A stretch of DNA of 64,000 bases from Ruminococcus sp. (lineage in GTDB: Bacteria; Bacillota; Clostridia; Oscillospirales; Ruminococcaceae): the NCBI GenBank assembly GCA_015066935.1, contig SVNK01000009.1, positions 1 to 64,000 on the forward strand, given 5' to 3'. A model generated the notes under the pieces. It was not told the origin of the DNA. It saw only the letters and a list, made by a program, of their open reading frames with translations, and did no database searches. This document shows positions 9,035-17,554 of the stretch, in pieces. The stretch's first letter is position 1. The number at the start of each line of letters is the position of its first letter. A program made the position numbers and the translations under genes.

Positions 9035-10960
9035 TTATTCATCGAGTTCAATGAGCTTTTCGAAGTTTTCATCAATCTGCTGCTTGAGAGATTCGATTTC
9101 AGAGCATTTTGAATTCATAAGCTCATAGTCGCTGTAGACCTCCTCCATGCCGATTTCCTCGGTGAGAGCGTCGATACGCAGCTGCAGTTCGTCGATTTCC
9201 TTTTCCAGACGACGCATTTCGTTTTTACGTGCGGCATCTGCACTTCTCTGCTGTTTGCTGCGGTAGGTCTTGGCGGACTTACTTTTTGCTTCTTCCGCAA
9301 GCTTCTGCTGTTTTTCGGTATCGGCAGCACGTTTCTCCGCAGCCTGTTCATCCCTGAGAACGTCGAGATACTTATTGAAGCCATAGTTGTGGCAGCGGTA
9401 TCCGCCGTCGGTAAGTTCGATAAGGCGGTCAGCGATTCTGCTCAGCAGGTAGCGGTCGTGGGAAACGAAAATAATCGTACCCGTATATTCAGCGAGAGCT
9501 TCCTCTATAGCCTCTTTTGAGGAGAGGTCGAGGTGGTTTGTCGGCTCGTCCATTATGAGGACGTTTCCGTGTTCCTGCATCATTATGGCGAAGCAGAGCT
9601 TTGCACGCTCACCACCGCTGATGACGCCCGTTTCCTTGAAAACGTTCTCACCGATCAGTCGAACCTGTGCAAGGAGACTTCTCACTTCAAGGTCCGACAT
9701 TGAAGGGTAGCGGCTGTGAAGCTCCTCCATGACGGTCAGTTCACGATTCAGACCACGGCTTTCCTGGTCGAAATAGGAAAGCTTTATATTGCTGTTCCAA
9801 CGGACGGTGCCGTTGTGTGGGAGTTTTTCCTGAATAATTTTAAGCAGCGTGGACTTACCGATTCCGTTATCGCCGATGATACCGATTTTTTCGCCTCGGC
9901 GGACCTCGAAATCAATGGAATCCACGAGAGTTTTCCTTGAAGCTCCGTCACCTACCGAGATGTCAACGCCTTTGACCTTGAGGACGTCGATAGGCGGTTC
10001 GATGGCATAGGTAAAGCGGATTTTGGCTGTTTTTGTGTCGTGGACGGGACGCTCTATGCGTTCGATTTTTTCGAGCTGTTTGCGTCGGCTCTGAGCCATT
10101 TTCGTGGTTGATGCACGGACGAGGTTCTTTGCAACATATTCCTCCATTTTGGCGATCTGCTTCTGCTGGAGCTCATATTCTTTTTCACGTCGGGCGTCGT
10201 TTTCTTCACGCTGACGGATAAATGCGGAATAATTGCCTCTGTATCGTGTGAGGATACCTCTTTCGATTTCGCAGACCGAGGTACAAAGACGGTCGAGGAA
10301 GTATCTGTCGTGGGAGACTATCAGTATAGCGCCACGATAGGAACGCAGGTAGTCCTCAAGCCACATGATAGTTTTGAAGTCGAGGTGGTTTGTAGGCTCA
10401 TCGAGTATAAGCAGATTCGGTTCTTCGAGAAGAAGCTTTGAAATTGAGAGACGAGTCTTTTCGCCGCCCGAAAATCCCGACACTACACGGTTGAGGTCGT
10501 CACCCGAAAATCCCATACCTGTGAGAATCATGCGGATTTTCACGTCGGTATTGTAGCCGTCGTTGGCTTCGATCCACGAAGCGAGCTGCTGGTATTCATC
10601 GGCAGAGGAATTGTCGCCGAGTTCAATTTCAAGCTCGATTTCACGCAGACGGTCGATTGCCGAAAGCACCGGAGCAAAAACGCTCCGCATTTCCTCCATG
10701 ACGGTGTTTTCCGAGTTAAGACCGCCCATCTGTTCGAGGTAACCGATAGTAGTTTTGGCAGCAAGAGAGATGATGCCGTCCTTTTCGGTGAAGCGGTCGG
10801 GTTCGACGGAGCCTGTGAGGATTTTCAGCAGAGTGGATTTTCCACAGCCGTTATTACCTACAAGTCCGATTTTGTCCGTTTCGTCGATGGTCAGCGAGAC
10901 GTTGTTCAGAATCTGATTTCCGTTATAGAATTTGTTTATATTTGTTAAACTTGCAAGCAT
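9035..10960 (-). CDS. ABC-F family ATPase (Uup/YdiF-like)
   Basis: A 641-residue soluble protein with two ABC ATPase domains in tandem and no membrane segments, the ABC-F layout of ribosome-associated factors. Walker A motifs GNNGCGKS (about 36) and GDNGIGKS (about 360), signatures SGGEKTRLS and SGGERAKLC, and two DEPTNHLD Walker B motifs are visible. A linker with arginines joins the halves, and a C-terminal charged coiled coil (about 540-641) resembles the Uup/YdiF tail. It is probably a translation or ribosome quality factor; a resistance role is not indicated by the sequence. ATG 10960 follows GGGGGAG. A hairpin GATTCCG/CGGAATC at 10997-11016 lies in its leader. Confidence 0.92.
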   Translation of the reverse strand: MLASLTNINKFYNGNQILNNVSLTIDETDKIGLVGNNGCGKSTLLKILTGSVEPDRFTEKDGIISLAAKTTIGYLEQMGGLNSENTVMEEMRSVFAPVLSAIDRLREIELEIELGDNSSADEYQQLASWIEANDGYNTDVKIRMILTGMGFSGDDLNRVVSGFSGGEKTRLSISKLLLEEPNLLILDEPTNHLDFKTIMWLEDYLRSYRGAILIVSHDRYFLDRLCTSVCEIERGILTRYRGNYSAFIRQREENDARREKEYELQQKQIAKMEEYVAKNLVRASTTKMAQSRRKQLEKIERIERPVHDTKTAKIRFTYAIEPPIDVLKVKGVDISVGDGASRKTLVDSIDFEVRRGEKIGIIGDNGIGKSTLLKIIQEKLPHNGTVRWNSNIKLSYFDQESRGLNRELTVMEELHSRYPSMSDLEVRSLLAQVRLIGENVFKETGVISGGERAKLCFAIMMQEHGNVLIMDEPTNHLDLSSKEAIEEALAEYTGTIIFVSHDRYLLSRIADRLIELTDGGYRCHNYGFNKYLDVLRDEQAAEKRAADTEKQQKLAEEAKSKSAKTYRSKQQRSADAARKNEMRRLEKEIDELQLRIDALTEEIGMEEVYSDYELMNSKCSEIESLKQQIDENFEKLIELDE

Positions 10961-11020
10961 TGACGCTCCCCCGATTTACAGACTACAAAAATGTGTGATT
11001 CCGTTACATCGGAATCTTAA

Positions 11021-11281
11021 TTTAATTAATGTCAGCTCATCAACTTAAAATTGGCTTAATAAAGCTTTATAAAGCCAATTTTAAGTTGACAAAGTGCAGG
11101 AAAAAATAAAGGAATTAATAATTTTTCCTGCACTTTGTTTTGCCCTGAAGGGCAAAATGAGCTTGACATCAATGAATGCGATGCACAAATTCCTTATATT
11201 ATAAAGAATTTGAGCTCCCCGAACAAAGTACGGGGCAATAACCGCCTGACGGCGGTTATTGAGAACACATTAATTATAACA
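11021..11281 (+). repeat. Modular hairpin repeat, copy B (full set H1-H6)
   Basis: Longest copy, bounded by inverted ends TTAATTAATGT / ACATTAATTA. Modules: H1 11041-11088, H2 11091-11136, H3 11138-11157, H4 11186-11212 (CAAATTC/GAATTTG), H5 11217-11235 (CCCCG/CGGGG), H6 11237-11260 (AATAACCGCC/GGCGGTTATT). An outer stem GTCAGCTCAT (11031-11040) with ATGAGCTTGAC (11157-11167) encloses H1-H3, making a multibranched fold. It has no coding capacity. Confidence 0.9.
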
Positions 11282-11334
11282 CACATTTGCAATATAAGCA
11301 AGCAAAAATTTACAAAATCCCTGCGTGCTGCAGT

Positions 11335-11370
11335 AAAAATAAAAAGGAGGCTTATAAAAAGTCTCCTGTA
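11335..11370 (-). terminator. Terminator after the AEC carrier gene
   Basis: Minus-strand hairpin with AGGAG/CTCCT arms followed by TTTTTATTTTT, located 30 bases past the stop at 11399. It ends the pssA-rnhA-AEC block. Confidence 0.65.
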
Positions 11371-11398
11371 GTACGGCGTACCAGATGTACAGCCAGTA

Positions 11399-12358
11399 TT
11401 ATATATTCCCCGAAGATTTCAGTATAAACAGGAACATTGTCAGCGTAAACGCACTGCAAAGCGTCGTGAGCATGACCGCAAATGACGTTATAACGCCCTT
11501 ATGTCCGAGATTCTTTGCCATGACGAAGCAGCTGCTTGTCGTGGGACTGCCGAGCATAACGAGAATGGCAATGAGTTTTTCGTCTCTGAAGCCGAACATC
11601 AGTGCAAACGGCAGAAAGACAGCACAAAGAAGTACGAGCTTGATAAAGGCGATTCCTGCCGTAACGCAGACTTTCCCCTTTGTTTCGCTGAAGCTGAACG
11701 AAGCTCCGAGTGCGATGAGGGAGATGGGAGTAGCCATATTTCCAAGATATGAAACGGATTTCGAGAGAATAACAGGCTGAGGAATTTCAAGCAGCGACCA
11801 GATTATGCCTGCGGTAATTCCGAGGATAATCGGGTTTGTGAGGATACTTTTTATAGTGTCAGCCGCAAGAGAAGAGCTGTTTTTTTCGGCTTTGTCGGGA
11901 GAGGTAAGCGTCAGGACCGTAACGGCGACTATATTGTAAAGCGGAACAGTACCGACGACCATTAGTGCAGCGATTGTAGCATTTCCGTAGATATTGTTGA
12001 TAAAGGCGATTCCGAGGATTGCCGCACTGCTTCTGTATGATGCCTGAATGATTTCGCCACGTTCGGCTTTATCCTTGTGGAGAAGCGAAAACAGCACTGC
12101 TGCGATTACGCTGAGGAGCGTCACGATCAAGCAGAAAGCCACGAATTTTCCGTCCCAGACAGTTCTGAAATCTGCTGTTGAAAGGTCCTTGAACAGGAGT
12201 GCGGGGAGAAGAGCTCTGAACACAAAGCGGTTCAGCTGACCTGTGGTATGACCGTCGATAAGACCCGATTTTCTGACGAATCCTCCGAAAATCATCATCA
12301 GAAATACGGGGAGAGTAGCGTTAAGACTGAAAGCAAGATTGTCCGTAAGTGAGTTCAA
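11399..12358 (-). CDS. AEC (auxin efflux carrier) family transporter
   Basis: A 319-residue membrane protein with about ten hydrophobic segments in two halves, the Mem_trans/AEC layout. Members export or import organic anions such as malate, amino acids or similar small acids; the substrate cannot be read here. Conserved features include the N-terminal LPVFLMMIFGGFVRKSG segment, the NPIILGITAGIIWSLL segment at the start of the second half and a Gly/Ser-rich LGSPTTSSCFVMA near 285. The start is TTG 12358, chosen because GGAGG lies 7 bases upstream and the frame closes above it. It lies 14 bases after rnhA and is probably co-transcribed. Confidence 0.88.
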   Translation of the reverse strand: MNSLTDNLAFSLNATLPVFLMMIFGGFVRKSGLIDGHTTGQLNRFVFRALLPALLFKDLSTADFRTVWDGKFVAFCLIVTLLSVIAAVLFSLLHKDKAERGEIIQASYRSSAAILGIAFINNIYGNATIAALMVVGTVPLYNIVAVTVLTLTSPDKAEKNSSSLAADTIKSILTNPIILGITAGIIWSLLEIPQPVILSKSVSYLGNMATPISLIALGASFSFSETKGKVCVTAGIAFIKLVLLCAVFLPFALMFGFRDEKLIAILVMLGSPTTSSCFVMAKNLGHKGVITSFAVMLTTLCSAFTLTMFLFILKSSGNI

Positions 12359-12372
12359 ACGAAAGACCTCCG

Positions 12373-12810
12373 TTAAGCGAATTTGTCACGCTGCTCTACA
12401 GCAAGACGGTCGCAGCGTTCATTTTCGGGATGACCGGCATGACCTTTGACCCAGTTGAACTGCACATCATGCTTTTCAAGAAGCGGCAGAAGCTGTTCCC
12501 AGAGGTCGACGTTCAGGGCAGGCTTTTTGTCGGATTTTATCCAGCCCTTTTTCTTCCACCCGTAAACCCAGCCCTTTGTTATGCTGTCAACGACGTATTT
12601 GCTGTCTGTTGTAAGGATCACACGGCAAGGTTCTTTAAGAGCAGAAAGCCCCGTAATTACGCCGAGGAGCTCCATACGGTTGTTGGTTGTCTGCGGATCA
12701 CCGCCTGAAAGCTCCTTTTCGATGCTTCCGAAGCGGAGGACTACGCCGTAGCCGCCGGGACCGGGATTTCCGCTGCATGCACCGTCTGTAAATATTTCAA
12801 CTGTCTTGAT
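12373..12810 (-). CDS. rnhA: Ribonuclease HI, apparent ATC start
   Basis: RNase HI degrades the RNA strand of RNA-DNA hybrids. The 145-residue frame carries all four catalytic acids: Asp in [14 protein letters not shown] (about 9), Glu in NNRMEL, Asp in TTDSKYV, and Asp in ENERCDRL, plus the active-site His region KGHAGHPE. The frame upstream of the first ATG (12675) is clearly coding because it holds the first catalytic Asp. The only upstream starts are non-canonical: ATC at 12810, 7 bases after AAGGAGG, or ATT two codons earlier, before a TAA. ATC is preferred because the protein would begin (M)KTVEIFTDG, as usual. An ATG-to-ATC change or sequence error is the alternative. Confidence 0.88.
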   Translation of the reverse strand: MKTVEIFTDGACSGNPGPGGYGVVLRFGSIEKELSGGDPQTTNNRMELLGVITGLSALKEPCRVILTTDSKYVVDSITKGWVYGWKKKGWIKSDKKPALNVDLWEQLLPLLEKHDVQFNWVKGHAGHPENERCDRLAVEQRDKFA

Positions 12811-12891
12811 AAGAATTCCTCCTTAAGTTCATTATGAAAATGCGGTATTGCCTTATATAAAGCAGGGCGACCCTGTGAGCCGCCCTTTTTG

Positions 12892-13536
12892 TCATTGAAT
12901 TTTAGTTTTGTAAAGCATCCAGACAAGCTCGACAACACCGACGCCGATGAAACAGAGCATAGTTTTCATGCTTGGCTTCTTCACCTTGAATCTTGTGATG
13001 AAGGCGATAGCGATAAGGAACATCGCCAGACCGTAAACAGCGGGGAAAAGCTTGCTGCCTATGTCCTCGCTGAAGCTGTAGAGAAGCGGGATGATGAGGG
13101 CAACGCTTGTAACGGGAAGTCCCTCGTAAACCTTGCGGACGTTCTCGGTTTTTTTCTGTCTGATTTCCTCGGCGACATTGAAATAAGCGAGTCTTATAAC
13201 GGCGCATAGCGGGAACATTACCAGAATCGGCATGTCAAGCCAGCTGTTCATGCCCACAGAATAACCGATAATTGACGGCAGGACTCCGAAGCAGATGACA
13301 TCGCACAGAGAATCTATCTGGATTCCGAACTGTTTTTCATTTTCGGTCCGGTTCTTTTTTGTACGGGCGATTTTACCGTCGAACATATCGCAAAGTCCCG
13401 AAAGCATAAGACAAATTATTGCGTATTCGGGATGTGGAGCTCCGCAGTTTATACCGAGGGCGAAAAACATTCCCACCACCGACGAAACGAGGCTCATATA
13501 CGTAAGAATAACGGTATAGTTATAGTAACCTATCAT
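12892..13536 (-). CDS. pssA: CDP-diacylglycerol-serine O-phosphatidyltransferase
   Basis: A 214-residue integral membrane enzyme making phosphatidylserine from CDP-diacylglycerol and L-serine. The CDP-alcohol phosphotransferase signature DGxxAR...G...D...D is present as DGKIART, then FGIQIDSLCD (about residues 52-80). About six hydrophobic segments follow the usual layout. The class I signature is shared with other CDP-alcohol transferases; the PssA call rests on length and the IQIDSLCDVICFG context. It starts at ATG 13536 and is the first gene of a probable pssA-rnhA-AEC transcription unit. Confidence 0.87.
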   Translation of the reverse strand: MIGYYNYTVILTYMSLVSSVVGMFFALGINCGAPHPEYAIICLMLSGLCDMFDGKIARTKKNRTENEKQFGIQIDSLCDVICFGVLPSIIGYSVGMNSWLDMPILVMFPLCAVIRLAYFNVAEEIRQKKTENVRKVYEGLPVTSVALIIPLLYSFSEDIGSKLFPAVYGLAMFLIAIAFITRFKVKKPSMKTMLCFIGVGVVELVWMLYKTKIQ

Positions 13537-13572
13537 TATTTGATTCCTCGATATTTAGTTGATAATATTACC

Positions 13573-13601
13573 ATTATACCACAGCTTTCCTCATATTTCA
13601 A
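13573..13601 (-). promoter_or_regulatory. Promoter of pssA operon
   Basis: Minus strand TTGAAA (13601-13596), 17-base spacer, TATAAT (13578-13573) preceded by TGG (extended -10). It lies 37 bases upstream of the pssA ATG. Confidence 0.75.
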
Positions 13602-13636
13602 GTGTTTATGCAAAAATACGTCAGAATTCACCAAAA

Positions 13637-15838
13637 TTATTTTGTTTCTGACTTTTTGGGTCTGCCACGTTTTTTCGGTGCGGAAGAAGTCTTGTCGGCG
13701 GTTTTATTTTTGGGGGGAGCTTTTTTCTTTGCGGCTGCCGACTTTTTCTCCGAAGCCTTTTTACGGTTTTCAGAGAGCTGGCTGCGGCGTTTTTCCTTAT
13801 CCTCAAGACGCTGGTAGGCTTCGTCGAAGAAGTATTCCTGAGAGTTGATGATTTCCGTACCCTCTCTTGGTTTTATATGAACATAGCTTCCGTCGGGGAG
13901 CATTTTACGAGCCTTGACGTTATCGCTCATAAGCACACGGAACATATCGTTGATACGTTTTTTCAGTTTTTCGTCCTCGACGGGGACCGCAACCTCCACA
14001 CGGCGGATTGTATTTCTGGGCATATAGTCTGCCGAGCCGATATAGATTTTCTGTCCGGAACCTTGTTTTCCGAAGATGAAGATTCGGCTGTGTTCGAGGA
14101 ATCGTCCGACTATACTTCTGACGCTGATATTCTCGGTATAGCCTTCAACGCCTGCGATAACGCAGCAGATACCTCTTACGACGAGTTCGATTTTCACGCC
14201 TGCCTGAGAAGCCTCAACAAGCTTTTCTATGATTGCGGTATCGCTGAGGGAGTTTACCTTTGCTGCGATATAGCCTTTACCGCCGCTGCGTGAAATTTCA
14301 ATCTGTTCGTCCATCATTGCGAGGACTCTGTCTCTCAGACAAAGCGGAGCAACGAGCAGTTTTTCGGAATCTTCGACGAAGGTTCCGTTAAGAAGAGCGT
14401 CAAAAACCTTTTCGGCGTCTGAGGCGATTGTTCTGTCGGCTGTAAGGAGCATGAGGTCTGTATAGAGCGACGAAGTTTTTTCGTTGTAGTTGCCTGTTCC
14501 GACCTGAGTGAGGTAGTCGAAGCCGCCGCCCTGAGCCTTTCTTGTGATAAGGAGCAGCTTTGAATGAGCCTTGAAGTCCTGCGGACCGTAAATAACCTTG
14601 ACGCCTGCCTTTTGCAGGTGCTTGGACCATTCAATGTTGTTGGCTTCGTCGAATCTTGCACGAAGCTCAATCATTACAAGAACCTCCTTACCCTGTTCGG
14701 CAGCAGAGCAGAGTGCAGCTATTACCTTGCTTGCCTTGGCGAGACGATAAAGCGTGATTTTAATAGAAGTAACCTTGGGGTCGTCGGCAGCTTCCTGAAG
14801 CAGCTTGATGAACGACTGGTTCATGGATTCAAACGGGAAGCTCAGGAGGACGTCCTTTGCTTTTACCTGCGAGAAGATGGACTTTGAATCTGAGAGAGCC
14901 GCAGGTTTTCTCGGTGAACGCACATTGTAATGGAGCTTCGGGTCATCTGAAAGGTCCTGAAGTGCATACAGATACGACAGGTCGAGAGGTATTCTTGAGG
15001 TGAATACACGGACGTTTGCAAGTTTAAGCTTCTTGCAGATGTAATCGAGTGCATTTCGTGAGAATACGTCAGATATTTCAAGACGCACGGGAGCAAGCTT
15101 TGTACGTTTGACAACAAGCTCCTCCATGCGGCTGCGGAATTCCGCACCCTTACCTGAGACCATAATATCAGCGTTTCTTGTAACACGGATAACTGCTCTG
15201 TCGATGACCTTGTAGCTCTTGAACATAAGGTGGGCGAAGTGCAGAACAACGTCTTCCATGAGGATAAAGCGTCTGCCGTCGGCACCGAGAGGAATCATGC
15301 GTTCAATGTGTTCGCTGTAAAGAGGAATCAGACCGATTGTTGTCTTTTTGCCTGAACCGAGCTGAGTTACAACGTAAAGCTCCTTGTTCTTGAGGAAGGG
15401 GAAAGGCATGGCGTCGTTCACGACAATGCCTGAAATAAACGGTTTTATCTCACGCTTGAAGTAGAGTTCGAGGAAGGTGAGTTCCTCAGCAGTAGCAGTT
15501 TTGAAGCTTACCTGTTCAAATCCGAAAGCGGCAAGGTCGTTCATATTTTTATGGAAAGCCTCCTCTGCAGAAGGCTGGAGACGTCTTACAGCGGTAAAAA
15601 CGGCATCGAGCTGCTGAGAGGGAGTCATTCCCGATTTACTGTCTTTTTTCTTATCGTTATTTTTTGCGTCGTCAGTAAGAGAGCCTACTCTGACCATAAA
15701 GAATTCGTCGAGGTTGCTCTGATAGATTGCCGAAAATGACAGACGTTCAAGAAGCGGCGTTTCAGGAGCTGATGCTTCCTCAAGCACACGCTGGTTGAAT
15801 TTCAGCCATGAAAGCTCACGGTTTTCAAGATATTCCAT
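13637..15838 (-). CDS. ppk1: Polyphosphate kinase 1 with Lys-rich AT-hook tail
   Basis: PPK1 makes inorganic polyphosphate from ATP reversibly. The 733-residue protein shows the N-terminal domain (YLENRELSWLKFNQRVLEEA), the catalytic His in KAHSKLLLITRK (about 435), the arginine-rich phosphate-binding region (ELRARFDEANNIEWS) and the C-terminal SADYMPRNTIRRVEV segment. Unusually, after the normal end of the fold there is a tail of about 45 residues (about 690-733) very rich in Lys, Ala, Ser and Pro, ending with the AT-hook core KKRGRPKK. ATG 15838 follows GGAG. The gene lies in the same direction as the nucleoside kinase upstream. Confidence 0.95.
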   Translation of the reverse strand: MEYLENRELSWLKFNQRVLEEASAPETPLLERLSFSAIYQSNLDEFFMVRVGSLTDDAKNNDKKKDSKSGMTPSQQLDAVFTAVRRLQPSAEEAFHKNMNDLAAFGFEQVSFKTATAEELTFLELYFKREIKPFISGIVVNDAMPFPFLKNKELYVVTQLGSGKKTTIGLIPLYSEHIERMIPLGADGRRFILMEDVVLHFAHLMFKSYKVIDRAVIRVTRNADIMVSGKGAEFRSRMEELVVKRTKLAPVRLEISDVFSRNALDYICKKLKLANVRVFTSRIPLDLSYLYALQDLSDDPKLHYNVRSPRKPAALSDSKSIFSQVKAKDVLLSFPFESMNQSFIKLLQEAADDPKVTSIKITLYRLAKASKVIAALCSAAEQGKEVLVMIELRARFDEANNIEWSKHLQKAGVKVIYGPQDFKAHSKLLLITRKAQGGGFDYLTQVGTGNYNEKTSSLYTDLMLLTADRTIASDAEKVFDALLNGTFVEDSEKLLVAPLCLRDRVLAMMDEQIEISRSGGKGYIAAKVNSLSDTAIIEKLVEASQAGVKIELVVRGICCVIAGVEGYTENISVRSIVGRFLEHSRIFIFGKQGSGQKIYIGSADYMPRNTIRRVEVAVPVEDEKLKKRINDMFRVLMSDNVKARKMLPDGSYVHIKPREGTEIINSQEYFFDEAYQRLEDKEKRRSQLSENRKKASEKKSAAAKKKAPPKNKTADKTSSAPKKRGRPKKSETK

Positions 15839-15886
15839 AAAGACTCCATTTCTCCCGTAACGGGTTTTATCGTTATACTGATATGA

Positions 15887-16807
15887 TTAATATTTGAATT
15901 CTCCGCTTCCGATGAATTCGCAGATGAGTGATTCAGGAGGGATAAGTGCGGTATCAAGCGGCACTGCTTCGTCGAGAAGCCTGATAGTTTCGGCAAGTTC
16001 GGGAACGTCTGAAAGTTCCTTCAGACTGTCGCCGAGAACGCTCTTGTACGCACAAAGCTCATAAGCCATGAATGTATCCACATCATAATCGGAACGGTGT
16101 TTATGGGGCATGATGTATTTATTTTCGCCTGCCTCCACGCTTGCGAACATATTCATGGTCTCACGGAGAGAACGGTGGCGGAACTTGCTGTCACGTATCA
16201 TTCGTCTGAGAAGTCTGATTCTTGACGGATGCAGGATAAAATCGTTGCAGGAGACTCTTGAACGTACGCTGACGTAAATTTTGCAGATATGGCTGTCGGG
16301 GACCTGAATTACATCGGGATTGAGTGCATGGATACCCTCAAAGATTACAAGTTCGTTCCTGCCTCTGCGGAACGGAGTACCGTTGGCTTCTCTTGCGGAC
16401 TTCTTGAAGTTATACTTGGGGAGGACGATTTCCTCACAGCGTCCCAGAGCTTCGATGTGGCTGCTCAGGAGGGAACTGTCAACACGTGTTGGTGATTCGA
16501 GGTCCATTTTACCTTCTGCGGCGAGGAGTTTTTCGTCCTCTGTGAGTGAATGGAAGTAATTGTCCATTGAGAAGGTGTGTGTTGTGCAGCCGAGGTTGTC
16601 AAGAAGCTTTTCGATAATAAGGGCTGTTGTGGTTTTTCCTGATCCCGAAGGTCCCGAAATGAGGATTACGGGACGTTCCTCACGTGCTTCAACTATATTT
16701 TTTACTATACTGCGGATTCTGCAAAGGTAGTCAGTGTTTACTGATTTTATATATTCAGCAGCGCTTCCGGTGATTCCTTCGTTAATTCTTGTAATTTCAA
16801 TATTCAT
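15887..16807 (-). CDS. Uridine-kinase-like nucleoside kinase
   Basis: A P-loop kinase of 306 residues related to uridine kinase/phosphoribulokinase. Walker A GPSGSGKTT lies near residue 53, followed by FSMDNYFHS (substrate-binding Asp), the acceptor region LPKYNFKKS and FEGIHALNPDV (Walker B-like). The N-terminal 40 residues precede the kinase core, and the C-terminal 80 are alpha-helical. The start at ATG 16807 is used because AAGGAGC precedes it; a longer frame to 16912 overlaps the promoter. The cytoplasmic role is probably phosphorylation of a pyrimidine nucleoside, with substrate not certain. Confidence 0.85.
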   Translation of the reverse strand: MNIEITRINEGITGSAAEYIKSVNTDYLCRIRSIVKNIVEAREERPVILISGPSGSGKTTTALIIEKLLDNLGCTTHTFSMDNYFHSLTEDEKLLAAEGKMDLESPTRVDSSLLSSHIEALGRCEEIVLPKYNFKKSAREANGTPFRRGRNELVIFEGIHALNPDVIQVPDSHICKIYVSVRSRVSCNDFILHPSRIRLLRRMIRDSKFRHRSLRETMNMFASVEAGENKYIMPHKHRSDYDVDTFMAYELCAYKSVLGDSLKELSDVPELAETIRLLDEAVPLDTALIPPESLICEFIGSGEFKY

Positions 16808-16838
16808 TAAGCTGCTCCTTTTATTATAGTTATTGTAT

Positions 16839-16867
16839 ATTGTAGCACACTTTTTATGTAATTTCAA
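16839..16867 (-). promoter_or_regulatory. Promoter of nucleoside kinase (and ppk1)
   Basis: Minus strand TTGAAA (16867-16862), 17-base spacer, TGC then TACAAT (16844-16839). The transcript would start about 25 bases before the ATG at 16807. Confidence 0.65.
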
Positions 16868-16990
16868 CCGTTTTATGGTAAAAACTCCAAAACGCACAAA
16901 TTTCGACCGCATTTTACATCGGAATAAACAACAAGCAGAATCGTGTTATCCGGTAACAAAGCTGAAATGTGATTTTTTTTCGTGAAGGTA

Positions 16991-17019
16991 TAGACAAAAT
17001 CAACAAAATATGATATAAT
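16991..17019 (+). promoter_or_regulatory. Promoter of the NUDIX-polA-rimI-tsaD operon
   Basis: TAGACA, 17-base spacer, TGA then TATAAT (17014-17019). The predicted leader is about 70 bases to the ATG at 17095. Confidence 0.7.
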
Positions 17020-17094
17020 ATTTGTGAAACACGTACTATGCCGCAGTTCTGCTCCCTTTGAGATGCACGACGGACGGGCAAGAAAGGAATTATT

Positions 17095-17511
17095 ATGCTT
17101 CACGAGAAATCATGCGGTGCAATTGTGTACCGCAAATTTCACGGAAATACGGAAATCCTGCTGATAAAGCATATCAACAGCGGACACTGGTCGTTCCCTA
17201 AGGGACACGTTGAACCCGGTGAAACGGAAATTGAGACTGCTCAGCGTGAAATCAAAGAGGAAACCTCTATTGACGTCATTATCGACCCTACCTTCCGTGA
17301 AACTGTATCATATTCGCCTAAAAAGGACACAATGAAGGTTGTGGTGTATTTCCTTGCAAAGGCAAAAAATGTGGATTTTGTGCCGCAGGAGGACGAAATT
17401 GCGGAAATCCGATGGGTGGATATTTCCTATGCCGCCAGTATTCTTTCCTACGAAAACGACAGGACTATCGTCGCAAAGGCACGCAATGCCATAAAAGAGG
17501 CAATTTCTTAA
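17095..17511 (+). CDS. NUDIX hydrolase, Ap4A-hydrolase-like
   Basis: A 138-residue cytoplasmic pyrophosphohydrolase. The complete Nudix box GxxxxxExxxxxxxREUxEE is visible as GHVEPGETEIETAQREIKEE, preceded by the WSFPKG segment common in diadenosine tetraphosphate hydrolases and followed by conserved aromatic residues. It begins CGAIVY, typical of the bis(5'-nucleosyl)-tetraphosphatase group; exact substrate is not provable. ATG 17095 follows AAAGGAA. It is the first gene of the plus-strand operon ending with tsaD and the small Cys protein; polA begins 43 bases after it. Confidence 0.9.
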   Translation: MLHEKSCGAIVYRKFHGNTEILLIKHINSGHWSFPKGHVEPGETEIETAQREIKEETSIDVIIDPTFRETVSYSPKKDTMKVVVYFLAKAKNVDFVPQEDEIAEIRWVDISYAASILSYENDRTIVAKARNAIKEAIS

Positions 17512-17554
17512 CGCTGCGGCAGTATTGACCGCAATTCGTAAAAGGAGAAATCTT

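Larger units (their letters stand above)
10961..11398. other. Intergenic region with hairpin, repeat copy B and terminator
   Basis: This 438-base gap holds a short hairpin (10997-11016), modular hairpin repeat copy B (11021-11281) and a minus-strand terminator (11335-11370). No open frame in it has a ribosome site. Confidence 0.7.

Noticed and set aside
10961..11020. Antibiotic-responsive attenuator before the ABC-F gene
   Set aside because: Only one small hairpin (GATTCCG/CGGAATC) is present, with no leader peptide or alternative pairing.
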